Origin: Silybum marianum
Lineage: Eukaryota > Streptophyta > Magnoliopsida > Asterales > Asteraceae
Direction of reading: 5' to 3'
Length of the DNA stretch: 64,000 bases
Assembly (NCBI GenBank): GCA_036898165.1
Contig: CM072528.1
Span: forward strand, 49,585,001 to 49,649,000
Shown here: positions 34,791 through 47,241 of the stretch, piece after piece
How positions within the stretch are numbered: the stretch's first letter is position 1
Layout of the letters: every line of letters starts with the position of its first letter
Position numbers and translations under genes: made by a program
Notes under the pieces: model-generated
What the model was told of the DNA's origin: nothing
Databases searched by the model: none
Seen by the model: only the letters and a program-made list of their open reading frames with translations

Positions 34791-37700
34791 AACTTGCACT
34801 CTTACCCTAAATCACTGCGCCTAAAAACAGACAAAAACAACCACATAAAACTATGATTTGAGTGACTCAAAACACTGCTAAAACGGAATCCGTTTTTACC
34901 ATTTGATGATGAAAGTGATGAAGGTTTGGAGAATGGGGATATGATTTTACTACAACATGTTAGGATGAAATAAAATAACTTTGATGATCATTTGAGTGAC
35001 CGAATTTCCATGAAGTTGGAGTTAGAGGTTCCTGAATCGAAAATGTTTCTTGTTTTTGTGGGCACAAGAATTTTTATGTATTTTAACATTGAATTTAGTA
35101 GTAAGATTGATAAGAATAGAAAAGAGATTTAAATTGCTGGGCTAAAGGATTTATTTGCTGGAGTCAATTTTCATTCCATCCAAAATATAAATATAAACAT
35201 AAAAATATAAAATAGTTAGAGACATTCAAATCATTTGTGTTAATATAACCACCTCTTGAGTGGGGCTAATTACATTTTTGAGCTAGAAACAATATCATTG
35301 TTTAAATGTTTGAGATAACATACTCAATTTCTATCGATTTAGAAAAGAAAAGAAAAGAAAATAGTAGTTTTATATCCAAAGTTCATAAAAAAAGAAAAAG
35401 AAAAAAACTGTTGTAGAAAAAGATATGAGCTAGTCTCGAGAGAGTCCCACATAGGGGTCGAGTCAAGATTTTTTATCTGATGATCTATTAAAAACGTAAT
35501 TATATAATTACATAAATGAAATAAATAAATAAATAAATAACAAATATATGAGTATATTACATTGATGAAGTGATTAATGAAAAAATAAATGTATGGAACT
35601 AACCTATAAAAATGAAACACTTGACTTTCATAAATTCCGCAAGGAACTCGACAAACAAATTTACTTATCAAAAATTGGAAAAAAAGTCTCTTATGCATTG
35701 AAATAAACAAAATAGTGGTAGTTTTACACTTTCACTAAAACAATCCCTCATTTACACAAGAGACCAATTTAGGTGTATTTGAAATCTCATTAGATAAAAA
35801 GTAAAATTTATAGTTGACAATAGGAAGCTAATGAGAAGACTTGTACAAAAAGACACCAACTATATAAGTGTTTGATGAGAGAGAGGAAGAAAAACAAAGA
35901 GAAACAAACTAAATATAAGAATACAGAACAATGACGGATAAGCAAGAATACCAAGAAGTATGAGAGAACTCTGTACTTCTGTTACTCGAGTGTGGATTCT
36001 GATTTACAAATGAAAAACTATCTTTATTAACAGTTTAACACTACTCTATGGAACAATTTAGAGAACCAATTTAGATATTTACAAGTAATGATCTAGAGAC
36101 ATAAGTCCTTGAAAGGTAAGGAATTTTGGATCTTTCTACAGTTTTCTCTACAGTATGATGCTTGGTCACGCAACGTAGGTTTGCACAGAAGGATTGACAA
36201 ATGTCAAACCCAAATGAATTTAAAACCTACAAGCGTAAGAATTAAGAAACTAATAATTGATAATCTGATTAAAACTTAAAACAACAGATCTTATTTATAG
36301 CTAAACTAATTAAGGTATCAATAAAAATAGACTAATAATAATAATCTTAATCTAATTATAAAGCTGATAAATAATAACTAATTATCCTAAACTGATTAAG
36401 ACACAAAATTATCAGATAAACATATAAAGGCAATCCGTTCGAGACCCGTCAGAACGCGTCTGCGACGACCCAAGTCACGTAAAGGACTGTTTCCCGTTTA
36501 TGATACCAAATTCCGGGATTCTTTCGAGATCGTTTTCTTCTTTTCCACAGATAGAAGAAAACCCTCCTCAACCCTCGGAACCTCGCTGTATCACTTGGAC
36601 CCTCTTGATCCTTCTTTGATTCCTCCTGAATCTTCTCCAAGGTTCCTCCATCCTCTTAATTGATCCGGAATGTTCCAGATTCCAGAAGAACCTTCTAGAT
36701 ATGGGGGTGATCCCACTATAACGATTCAACCACCACCATGGGAAAGGTAAATCATCGTAGAAGCTCCTGAATAAACAATTACTAATTCCAAAAATACCAA
36801 AATACCCCTTGTTATGCAATCTATTTGGGAAACCAAAATAAAAACAAGATAGAAAGATATCCATTGATGAACAATGAACCAACATACACGTATTTGGCAT
36901 TTTGTTAAAAAATATCAATGTTTTTTTTATCACAAATTATCCGAATTAAATCGATTACAAGCCAAGAAAAGACACAAGTTACATGACCTCATTTGATAAG
37001 AAAAAGAAAAAGAAAAAGAAAAAGAAAAAGAGGACATTTTACAACACTCAAAATCGGAAAAATAAAAACGTGTTAACTTATAAAAGCCTTGTTAGGGTGA
37101 CCATTTAGTAATCTTTCGCCAAACGAACCCAACACTTCTTATACAAAGATAGGGTCTGGGTGTAAGATGTAAACAGATCTTGCATCTATTTCTGTGAAGA
37201 TTATAATCTTTCACCTATAAAGCAAATTTGGTGTGAAGTCTTCTGCTTTTCAACAAGTATAATACCGAGCTTGAAGGTGCAACAATTTGTCCTACAAAAA
37301 TTACAAAAAAAGGTACTATTTTAAGATATTTGATAATACTGGCGATATTAAAATTTTGGGAAATTCTTAGGCAAAAGTTACATTACATATGGTGATCATG
37401 TAATGTATACATCTGAGATTAAGTTTACTTTTAGAAAATACGGGCTATTTCATCACCTCGATGTCTACTTTGTTATGAACGAAGGGTATTTTAGACTTTT
37501 AAGTAATATGCGTGTAGAGCTATAAACCATCATCTTCTGTATCTTAATGGAGTAAAAAACTATTAGAATGAAATGTTGAAGTATCAAAAGTTGATATGAA
37601 CTGTTTTGTTTGTAGACTTTCAAAGGATTATTACATATATTTTTTTTTATCAAATACTTTGTCAAATGTCCAAAATACCCTTCAACACTATTAATAGGCA

Positions 37701-37853
37701 AATTGGTAACCATGACTTCCAAGCTTCCCAAAAGTGGAAATGTTGTAAATTTAATAGAAGTTAAGAGAGAAACCTTTTACTTACCAAATCAATAACTGAA
37801 AGAGCAGATGGAAGTGAAACCAGAAGTTCTCTTTTCCGATTTCATCAAGAAAC
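34791..37853. other. Spacer between the two genes, with LTR-like sequence at about 35700-36720
   Basis: No gene is supported. On the minus strand, 36310-36290 reads CTATAAATAAGATCTGTTG, a TATA-like start often seen in plant LTRs. The stretch from about 36720 to 35700 has the composition of a copia LTR (Ser/Pro-like C+T-rich part, TATA, then A+T-rich tail), but no partner, TG..CA borders or coding region was found. A frame at 36933-36568 shows no recognisable domain. A (GAAAAA)n microsatellite lies at 37001-37031. Confidence 0.35.
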
Positions 37854-38414
37854 TCATTGATGTTCCAAGGCATGAAAAAGCTTTGAAACTCGTCTTTGAA
37901 GCAAAGGATCTAATCTGAAAGAAGGAACACCAGTTTGCCACATTTTTGCTTCATGCATTTCATTCCACGCTTGCACGATCTCATCGATATTAAATCCCAC
38001 GCCTAAAAACCATAAAAAATTCACAATCAGAACTTGCTTCCAAGATTTCTTGAAGTCATGTAGACAGTGTGTTTTAAAAGATCCCTTGAAAAAATTAACA
38101 AGGTTCCAACATATATATATATATAGAGGTTAAATGTGGATCTCATTTAGGAGAAATGAAGATGGTCCCATAAAAACATAAACTTTTTTCAAGAAAACCA
38201 AACCAAACAAACCCATAAGGTGCGTTTGGTTGTGGAAAATTTTCCAAGAAAAATGAAAATTTAGAAAATCCGTTTGGTTCATTCAGTTTTCAAAAAAATT
38301 CCAAGAAAACAAAAAATTTCATTTTCTAAAATCCTAAGTAAATTAGAAAACTAGTTTTAATAGTTTTCCAAGATTTTGTTTATAAAAACTATTCCACACA
38401 CACTTACACTTTCA

Positions 38415-38446
<32 letters not shown>

Positions 38447-40980
38447 TTCTAATTTGAAAAATGGAAAATGGATAATGAAAAGTGATAGAAAATGCACAAC
38501 CAAACGCGTTTTCTAATTTTCTAAAAATGGAAAACGAAAACTCCACCATTTCAACCAAACGTGTTTTCTAAAATTTTCATAGAAGAGAATGAAAACTCAA
38601 CTCCATTTTCTGAAAATGTTTTCTAGGAAAATGAAAACAGTTTTTCGCAACCAATCGCACCCATAATATTCACTCAAAACAGGGTCGGGGAGAGGGGGGG
38701 GGAGGCAATCTTTGACCACTACCCCAAAAGGGTAAGGGTAAAGCAGTTGTTTCCATGAAAAACTAATCCAACCTAAAAAAGATTAAAGTTTGAAACTTTC
38801 TTCCAAGATTTCTTGAAATTTTGTGGAAAGAAAACATCATTTTCTAGTATAAGTAGCAAACCTTCTGGTGCAGTAGGATTTGAACAGTGATTCTTGATCA
38901 TGACAGCTATATCTGTATGAGAAGCTCCGGCAAGCTCAAACTTTTCGATAGCCATCTCCAAGCATTCTTGCCAAACAGGACTCCCGAGCTTATACTCCAT
39001 GATCGATCTTTCATAAAGCATCGTACCCCATAACACATTTATCTGAGACCTCATATTTGCAGCCTGTTCAGCCGCTTCATCTTCGTTAAGATCTTTAACA
39101 AATCTACTAAACTCTGTTTTCCGTAACTCTAACTTAACTTTATTATTTGGCTTCAAAACGCCATTAACACGCTCTTTCTCTATTTCCTCCCACATTTGCA
39201 TACCCTTTTCCATATTATCTTCGGCTTTGTTATAAAGTTCAACTATATCTTTTGAATCCCACATTTCAAGATTAACATTTGTTCCAAGTGCATAATACCA
39301 AGAAAGTTTCGCCTTTTCGAATTGTTGTTTTCCTAAAGCCAGAAAACCTTCATAGAAATCCGGCTTAATCTTGATTGCTTCTTTGTATCTCTCACCGGCT
39401 TTTTCGTATTCCATTTGGGCCCACTCGAATGAATCTTTAACCTGTGAAAATACGGATTCTCTTGAACCATTTTCCGTAAAGTATACCCGTTTACATGCTC
39501 TTGACATATGAACATTTCCCCAATTAAACAAAGCCAAAGCTACCATTTCTTGAAACTTATCGGCTGCATTTTGAAAGATTTCTTGAGCTTCATCACTTGT
39601 TACGGTATCTTCCATAGCTTCGGAGTATAGCTTCATACCAAGCTCATGAAGATCCAAATATTCATCCGTGTTGAAACCCACATAGTTCTTGAAAAGCTGA
39701 GCAAATTCTAGAACCCAATCGTCAATACAAGCGGACGAATTTGCAAGTTTTCGTTTATGTTCTAGGGTTCTAATATGGTCAAAGAACGGATCTTGCTCAG
39801 GGTTGACTTCAAAAACGAAGAGCCTAAATGCAATCCGTTGATCAGAAGTTGATGATTCGGCCCACCTTAGTTCTTCATTTGTGGTAATAGTCACCATATC
39901 ACCTTCTTCATCTCTGTATTTTATTAAAACGGCCTTCGAAACTGGAAACCGTTCATCTATGATCTCTCTTAGCTTCAAAATATCACAATTAAAAGGAATT
40001 TTTGCCCATCTTATATCTTCCCCATATACTAATTTAACAACCCTTTTCGGTTCTTCTTCTTTCCGACTCGTGCTCACAACTAATTTATCTTCGGTCTTTT
40101 TCTCATCTCTTTCAAAATCTTTCAACTCATTCTTCTTTTCCTTGGCTTCAACCTTATCCGAACAATCTTTTTCATCATTAATCTTTTCGGTTTTCCCATT
40201 TGTTCGATCTTCATTTTTGTTTTCCTCAACCCGATCAAGTTTTACGCTTTTCTTGTCTGTTTTGTTCTTTTTCTTTTTATGTACTTTCTCTAATGGCTTC
40301 AATTGTGACGGATAATCTGGGATTCGAATCTTTTGTTCACCACAAGACTTTTCTTCAAGAATCGCTTTCACCTTATCTGTAATCTTGTTTGTGGCCATGC
40401 CATTATTAGGTTCCATCTTTAAAACCGTATCCCCAATCTTTGATGCCACCACATCATTCGGCTCGTGTTCACTTTCCATACGAGCTTTCACTCTATCTAC
40501 AATCTCCATTGCCATTAGATTCTTTGGCTCGATATCTAATACCATATTAACATCTCTCAAAGCCAAATCAAGTCGATTTAAAGCTTCATAACATCTAGCT
40601 CTTTTCAAGAGTGCTTTACTATATCTTGGTGTGACTTCAAGAGCCAAATTACATTCGTGAATGGCCCTTGGAAAATCGCTGATACCCATTTGCATATAGC
40701 AGGCTGCAATGTTACTATGAAGATAAGAAACATCTATATGGTTTCTTGGAAGCATTTTGAGGGCTTTTTGGTACTTTAATATCGATCCTTCGTAATCTTT
40801 CTTCTGAAACAACTTATTTCCTTCATCTTTAAGTTCTCGTGCCATTGAAATGAAAATGGTAGTGTCTTTATCGTAGACCTTCACGATATCATCATCCTCA
40901 AGTTTGTTTTGCTTCAGATTATTAACATTATTTGCAGGTTTTGATCCTACTTTCTTGTTTTTCTTTGATTGTTTTCCCAT
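37854..40980 (-). CDS. PHOX3: TPR-PB1 protein of the PHOX family (PHOX3-like co-chaperone)
   Basis: Two exons: 40980-38862 and 38002-37854, 755 aa, split in a Gly codon. Read through, exon 1 runs on into an unrelated tail, whereas splicing at GAAG|GTTTGC to TTTTAG|GC gives the family C-terminus (GFNIDEIVQAWNEM, then WQTGVPSFRLDPL). Residues about 45-155 form three TPRs (ARELKDEGNKLFQKKDYEGS), the clamp type that holds Hsp70/Hsp90 C-termini. Residues about 210-310 are a Lys/Glu-rich linker. Residues about 312-392 are a PB1 domain with both the basic start (VVKLVYGEDIRW) and the acidic OPCA motif (KYRDEEGDMVTITTNEEL). A second TPR-like part lies around 440-620. Arabidopsis PHOX proteins are cytosolic, some with roles on the chloroplast surface. 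The start is the first ATG of the frame, MGKQSKKNKK. Confidence 0.95.
38219..38663. mobile_element. PIF/Harbinger-like MITE in the PHOX3 intron
   Basis: Left GGTGCGTTTGGTTGTGGAAA and right TTTTCGCAACCAATCGCACC are inverted. The inside is A-rich, with repeated GGAAAATGAAAAC words, AACCAAACG(C/T)GTTTTCTAA repeats and a (CA)n tract at about 38410-38445. TAA occurs on both flanks (38216-38218 and 38664-38666), fitting a Harbinger target duplication, although one base at the right border is ambiguous. Confidence 0.65.
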
Positions 40981-41643
40981 TGTAAAACCAACAAAAATGG
41001 ATTTCTTCTATTCAAATCCCTTTTCGAACAATCAGATCAGGATTTAAAAACATCCAGAAATTAAGGGCAATCCTAGAGATTTACTTCAAGAGGTATTAAT
41101 TGATTGTTTTTTTTTTGAAATTAAAGATAACTAATATCAGAAATCCCAAATTCTATCCAAGATCAACCAATCAGAGAATATATATATCATCAAACCCACA
41201 AACAAATTTCACATACAACACCTTTTTCTATGGGTAAATTATGATTCTAATAGCTCAAAATCAAGAATGATTACGAAATCAAAGAAACAAACACACAGAC
41301 AATGATGATGAAAACCCAAATTTCCTTTTTCCCCTCTGAATCAGGATTTGTTTAAGCCAATTGGGGATGAACAAAAACAAATCCCGATTCAGAAAAAAAG
41401 AGAGAGAGATGATGATCCTTTAAGCAACAACAAGCAAAATTGTATCTTGTAGATCAAAATTCTTGAATAATTTGAGAGGAATTTGTATATTTGGGAATGA
41501 AATTACGAAGAACTTATCTGGGTTGGAGGCAAAATGTGATCTTTGGTCGGAAGAACCTAAGAATTGCAATGCAAGACTCCCCGGGAAAACAATTAGAAAA
41601 GATTGAGCTTCGTCTTGAATTGCGGATCTATTCTTTTAATTAT
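40981..41643 (-). promoter_or_regulatory. 5' leader and promoter region of the PHOX3-like gene
   Basis: A+T-rich sequence upstream of the ATG contains (on the minus strand) a CT-rich run near 41400 and a TATATATATTCTCTG word at about 41175-41190. No secure TATA box or transcription start can be given. A first non-coding exon is possible. The region ends at the 9-bp target site of the Mutator-like element. Confidence 0.35.
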
Positions 41644-42802
41644 GAGTAAACTACAATATTGGTCCCTGTGGTTTACATCTAACTACGAATATCGCTCTTT
41701 TGTTTCATTAAAGATAGTAACAGTTACTAATGGTTTGCATTTTGTTTTGAGAATGAATAATGATACTTTTCCGGTTAAGAAAAAGGTAACTTTGTCTTTT
41801 TACCTAATTTTTAGTACATCTGTCTTTTTTGTTTTACATATTGATGTATACACCCACCTTTATCCCTTTGCGGATAATAACCCTCTTCTCTGGTTACTTT
41901 ATCGGCAACAACCATATTGTTCAGCCACCTTTATTGATATCATCCTTGGTCTTTAAAACCCAAAAAAGAAGTCATGAACAAGGTCCATCAACGCAAGAAA
42001 TCATCAACCTGTTCTCCTGAATTTCTAAAACCCACAAAAACATATTGACAAGCAGTTAATGAACACACACGTAAACACAGGTTGTGTTTGATTCTCACAC
42101 AAAAACATAGACTTGTTGCAAAACCAATTCACAGATACAAGCAAGCACACGTGAGGAACACATGCCAAAAAACCCAAATTTCCTTCCATTTTGTTGTGGC
42201 GTCTTGAAGGGGATATTAAGGGCAGCGTTGGTTAGTCAGTGGCAGCAATGGGGACAAAGGATGTGGTAGTGAGGAGGAGATCAATAGGTTTGGAAGAAGA
42301 GGTAGATGTGTCTCCATAAGGGAAGGTATGTGTATCACATCTTGTTAATCTACCAAACGAAACTCCTCCACCATCTCCATGAATTCCACCGGTTGCATAG
42401 AAAGAAACTTAAGGGTCGGAAGGGGGCAGGGAAAATAGAGGTGATTTTCATCTATGTTGCAAGATCAATAAGACGAAAGGTACTTGCGTTCGTGTGATCG
42501 AGAGAGGACGAAACAAAATAAAAAGAAAATAGAGGGTGGCTATAATAGTGGAAATGAAAGGAGGAAACTGGATTGTTGGTGATCAAAGAGTGAAATAGTC
42601 ATAGTAAGGAGGAAACAACCACGATAGTTATATTAACATAAATACCCCTTACTTGATAGCATATTGACTGACAATGTTTAGTGTCATGGACTAACTTCAT
42701 AATAAAATGCAATGCACGTCGACTATTTCGTTACTTAATAAAGGTTTAGGCACTTTGTTCATAATCCATTGTAAACCAAAGGACCAAAAATGTAAGTTAC
42801 TC
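41644..42802. mobile_element. Mutator-like foldback element, GAGTAAA family
   Basis: Left GAGTAAACTACAATATTGG and right (reverse complement) GAGTAACTTACATTTTTGG continue into GTCC-TGGTTTA words. The direct repeat TTTAATTAT is perfect at 41635-41643 and 42803-42811. The family matches the element at 45655-47566. There is no transposase. The inner part includes GGCAGCAATGGGGACAAAGG-like sequence of normal composition that could be captured host DNA, but no domain is readable. Confidence 0.85.
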
Positions 42803-42811
42803 TTTAATTAT

Positions 42812-43668
42812 TATGTGTAATTAATAATGTATTCTTTTTCCTTTTTTTGAATGGCCTCCCACTTATGGCCTGCAAAAGTAAAAAGAAAAACACTTTGTAA
42901 TGGGATAGAAAGATTATTTATTATTTTTTCTAAAAAAATAATAATATAAAAAACATGTTTTTTGATCAATAAAAAATATAAACAGAATTTCAAATCATTA
43001 ATGTTGAATTCTTCACGAATAATTTTCTAAGAGAGGTGGAGTGGAAGACAACAATGAATATTGGCTCCCATGTTCATGTTAACGAGTCACGACCTACATA
43101 ACAACTTTTATTTATTTAAAAAATTAAACATAAATAAACTGTTTTTTTGTTACAAAAAACTTCAGTTCAAATTCCTTTTTTCTTGTTTGTAATCCATATA
43201 ATTATGTTGTTGTAAATCCATATCAAAGTGCGTCTAAACAGGGACGGATCCATAACTTTTTCAAACGGTTAAACCCTTTAGTTATGAAAAACTATTGTTG
43301 AAATATTTTTTACAACACTATAATTGGTATAATGGTTAGTTCATTGATTTTCATACATGAGGTCTTGGGTTCAAGTCTTTTATTGTAATTTTTTAAAAAC
43401 ATAATAAATTTGAAATCAAAAGTAAAAAAACTAAAAAAATGACACTAGCGGGATTTGAACTTGGGTCTGGGGTGTATTTGTTTTCATAAGTTAAAAGTTT
43501 CACATGTATTTGTTTCATAATGTAAAAGTTTCATTTTATTTTTTTCACAATGTGAAACAAACATATGTGTAATAACATCTTAAATTATAGCATTTGATGA
43601 AAAAAATCATGAAAAAAATTATTTTTATATATGGTTTGTACGATTCATGCAGTTTGTAAATGAATCAA

Positions 43669-43713
<45 letters not shown>

Positions 43714-43716
43714 ATA
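42812..43716. other. Spacer with short tRNA-promoter-like words and (TA)n
   Basis: No gene is seen. Positions 43322-43380 read TGGTATAATGGTTAG...GGGTTCAAGTC, like boxes A and B of RNA polymerase III genes, and 43449-43475 has an inverted box-B-like word. This may be a decayed SINE. A (TA)n tract precedes 43717. Confidence 0.35.
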
Positions 43717-43896
43717 GAGGAATGTTCAAATGAGAACTTTACATTTTTAAAGGAACAAAAGGACTATTGTGGATCACATATGATGTGGGTCCCATATAAT
43801 ATTAAATCATTTATGATTTAATATTATGTGGGACCCACATCATATGTGGTCCCAAATGAGTTCCTTTAAATTGGTAGTGTTCTCGTATGATCCCTC

Positions 43897-43900
<4 letters not shown>
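43717..43900. mobile_element. Palindromic MITE, copy 1 of 3
   Basis: The core is an almost perfect palindrome (about 43769-43855) around AAATCATTTATGATTT, with GTGGGTCCCA and TGGGACCCAC arms. The left end is GTTCAAATGAGAAC and the right end GTTCTCGTATGATC. (TA)n tracts flank both sides. Confidence 0.85.
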
Positions 43901-43941
<41 letters not shown>

Positions 43942-43948
<7 letters not shown>

Positions 43949-44164
43949 TCATACGAGAACCACCCATTTTTAAAGGAACAAAAGGACTATTGTGGATCAC
44001 ATATGATATGGGTCCCACATAATATTAAATCATTTCTGATTTAATATTAAATTATATTAAATCAGAAATGATTTAATATTATGTGGGACCCACATCATAT
44101 GTGGTCCACAATGTGTCCTTTTGTTCCTTTAAAAATCAAAAGTTCTCATTTGAACATCCCTCTC
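43942..44164. mobile_element. Palindromic MITE, copy 2 of 3 (inverted relative to copy 1)
   Basis: It starts GATCATACGAGAACC and ends GTTCTCATTTGAAC, the reverse order of copy 1. The palindromic core is expanded by a duplicated TTAATATTAAAT centre. GGATCACATATGAT and ATCATATGTGGTCC mark the arms. Confidence 0.85.
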
Positions 44165-44195
44165 TATATATATATATACACACACATACATACAT

Positions 44196-44329
44196 GGAGG
44201 AAGGTTCAAATTAGAACTTTATAAATTTAAAAAAATAAAGGAATGATGTGGGTCCCACATCATATGTGGTCCATAAATTATTCTTTTGTTCATTTAAAAA
44301 TGGATGGTTCTCGTATGATCTCTTCCCTA
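44196..44329. mobile_element. Palindromic MITE, copy 3 of 3 (deleted core)
   Basis: It has the same ends as copy 1 (GGTTCAAATTAGAAC and GGTTCTCGTATGATC), but one arm and the centre are lost, leaving a short GATGTGGGTCCCACATC palindrome. Confidence 0.8.
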
Positions 44330-44498
44330 CATACATGAGAGGTTTTATAATGTTTTATTGACGCCTGTTAACAAGCTAGTGATATGTATCTCATGAAAGG
44401 CCAAACTGATATCAGCAAGAAAACATAATATATCTAGTTGTGGATTATGATTATCTTATGTTTTTTAGTTTTTACTTTGATTTTCATTGTTTGGTTTA

Positions 44499-45169
44499 GA
44501 GAAAATTACATCAAAATGGAACAAACTATTCACTTTTTTCCTATTTTGAAATCGTCATTTTGGGGTCTAAACCAAATTTACGTTTATTTAAGGGTCTCAT
44601 TTACCTAATTACCTGTTAATTATGATGTGGCTCAGGTCAATGCCAACTATGTCATATTCAAACTTTAAATAATAATAATAAGCCTAAAATGATGACTGGA
44701 CTTCCACGTCATTCATAATGTTTTTCATTCATTATCATTTTATAAAACAAAAATAGTGAATTACACCCTCTCATGATCTCCAATATTAACAAACCAACCC
44801 ATCTCCCAATCTCCAGCTAATAACATGAAAATAAAGTAAAATTCAAAAACATAAATGATTATTAAGAACATAAAGACAAGAACCTTTGATAGAACATTAA
44901 CATAAACCTATTTTACCCACAAAATCAAATGCAATCACAAGAAATAGATGTAAATTACAATCCATTCGAAAAAGATTGTGCAAAACCAAGATATATGTAC
45001 AAGAAAACCCTATATATATATATATATATGAAATTATATCTTTACATTTGAATCAAAAAAATTATCAAGCAACCAAATCACGGTAAATAAGATATGCATA
45101 TGCAGAAAAGGGGTTTGATTTGCTGATATCTAGATTAGAGTTTGTTCCATTTTGATGTAATTTTCCCTT
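44499..45169. mobile_element. Inverted-repeat element with GAAAATTACATC ends
   Basis: Left GAGAAAATTACATCAAAATG and right CATTTTGATGTAATTTTCCC are inverted and followed by GAACAAACT/AGTTTGTTC. The inside is A+T-rich with no frame. A target duplication is not clear. The ends resemble the Mutator-like families nearby in style. Confidence 0.6.
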
Positions 45170-45975
45170 AAATAAGGATGTGTTAAAGTTTTAGACTTAG
45201 AAATTGTCTAAGTCATTTGACATCAATTAAGTTTTAGATATGGATGTTAAGATATTTATTTTTGTAGCGTATGTTTGAAGTTGCTATTGATGTTATTTAT
45301 TTAATGAATATAAGATGAAATGAGTGACTCATGTGAAATACAAGGCGAAACACAACATTTTAATTTTTTATGTTTGTTGTATAATATATATGTATATATA
45401 TATATATCAAAATAACCGGAATTTTTCTATAAGTTATAACTATAAAAATAATAGTTCATCCCGGTCTAAAGCACATTTATTTATTTATTTTGGATTCTTA
45501 TAAATGATACAAAATTTCCTTTTGTGAAAATAAACCTATTAATGTATCATTAGTTATCATAAAATGGTATGTTTTTAAGGTTATAAGCAAAACACAATCA
45601 TGAATACTATTACAAATAAAAAAGTCGTTAAAGAAACCAGGTATACAATATTTAGAGTAAATTACATTTTTGGTCCCTAAGTTTGCCACCTACTATCAAG
45701 AGTGGTCCCTATTTCAAACTAATTACAACTTTAGTCATCATGGTTGCCATTTGATTTCAATTTTGGTCCCTTTATCTAACTTCTGTTAAAAAGTATGTTA
45801 AGTCAGGGACATTTTGGTCCTTTTATGATTTCTGTAATTATGTTAACCACATGGCCATTCTGTTAAATAAATATGTTAACCACAGGGCCAAACATCGGTG
45901 AACTCACCGGTCATCTTCTCCGGTGAACTCCTAATGGAAACATACAACACCAATAGACCATTAACACAGGAAGAA

Positions 45976-46114
45976 TGTAACATCCCAGGCCAACCGTACC
46001 AGATATTGTCCGTTTTGTCCACACCTGGACTCACGATTTTAAAACGCGTTTAATAGAGGAGGTATCCAAGAGGCAACTTTTGTTCTCCTCCCACATCCAA
46101 TGTGGGATATTACA
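45976..46114 (+). mobile_element. Solo LTR of the TRIM family, inside the Mutator-like element
   Basis: It runs from TGTAACATCCC to GGGATATTACA, 139 bp, with AGATATTGTCCGTTTTGTCC and ACGCGT inside. The perfect 5-bp duplication AAGAA lies at 45971-45975 and 46115-46119. Confidence 0.92.
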
Positions 46115-47026
46115 AAGAAGCCCCGGATTGAAACGTCTTTATGAATGCAATCCCAACACTTTTTCTTGCTTCTAATGTGGATCCAGAATAAAAATCCAAA
46201 ATCAAACCCCCAAATTTTATACCAACTCAATCCCTGTATTTTTTTAGAGGCCTGAGAAGAGAATGGAGAAGGTAAATGGCTGCAACAAATTCGAGCTTGC
46301 ACCAAACCCAAATCCTGAATCCTACCAATTTCAAACAAATCCAAGTCTAAAATTCTACAGAACACAGAGATTGAAACAAACCCAAATGAACATTGCCATA
46401 GAAAACTCATCAAACACAGAGATTTATAACAAACACATAAAACCTAGAGATTCAAACCAAACCTATAAACATAGAGATTCAAAACAAACCTAGAAATGAA
46501 CATCACCACAGAAAACCCACCTCTTCAAAGCCATTGTTGCAAGGATTTATGTATAAGAAATCAGACATTGTTTCTTTCTTTGATTGGAAAAAAGGTGCAA
46601 ACTTAAAATGTTTCCCTGAATGATTTATAGTTAGAGACGACAATGATTTTCCAGTGGGTTCCATGGTGATGGCTACAAGCAATCGACAGCTACCTGCGGC
46701 GTCTCTCCAGATTTCAAGACCATCCCAATAGTTTCAGACTTAAAGTTAGGGTTTTTCTCCAGAGATGGTGCTCGAAGACGAAGAAATAGAAGAGAAAAGC
46801 GAACGAGATAGGAGATAAGAGAGAGAGAGAGAGAGAGAGAGAGATCGGTGGAATCCTAACCCTTCTTGTACCAGTGGCGCCGCGGTGGAACCGTAACACT
46901 TCTTTGTACTGGTGGCACCTCTCTCTCTCTCTCTCTCCCTCGTCTCCAGCCACAAACAACCAAATCGAGCGTGATCACGTGGAATCCCATCAGATATCTT
47001 GAAGCCAGATCTGCCATTGGTACCAA

Positions 47027-47241
47027 GGGGGTGTTTGGATGAGCTTACTGACTTATAACTTATTACCGGTGTGGAAAAGTGCTTATGAAAATCTGATAAG
47101 TTTTTTACTTCTTAGAAAACAACTTATTTCCGGTTTGACGCCGGATAAGTTATTTTATCCAAACACTCAAAATGACTTATTACCGATGCTACACCGGAAT
47201 AAGTCAATAAGTTGTTTTGATAAGCTCAAACAAACACCCCC
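47027..47241. mobile_element. MITE with GGGGGTGTTTGG ends
   Basis: Left GGGGGTGTTTGGATGAGCTT and right AAGCTCAAACAAACACCCCC are inverted, with ACTTATTACCGGTG and CACCGGAATAAGT further in. It is nested in the Mutator-like element. The target duplication is unclear; the ends suggest PIF/Harbinger or hAT. Confidence 0.75.

Noticed and set aside
36449..36933. Minus-strand frames as a gene
   Set aside because: There is no recognisable domain, and they sit in a region with LTR-like composition and other breaks.
46714..46959. A captured gene fragment inside the Mutator-like element
   Set aside because: The frame is dominated by a (GA)n/(CT)n run giving Arg-Glu or Ser-Leu repeats. Capture remains possible for other parts of the core but is not shown.
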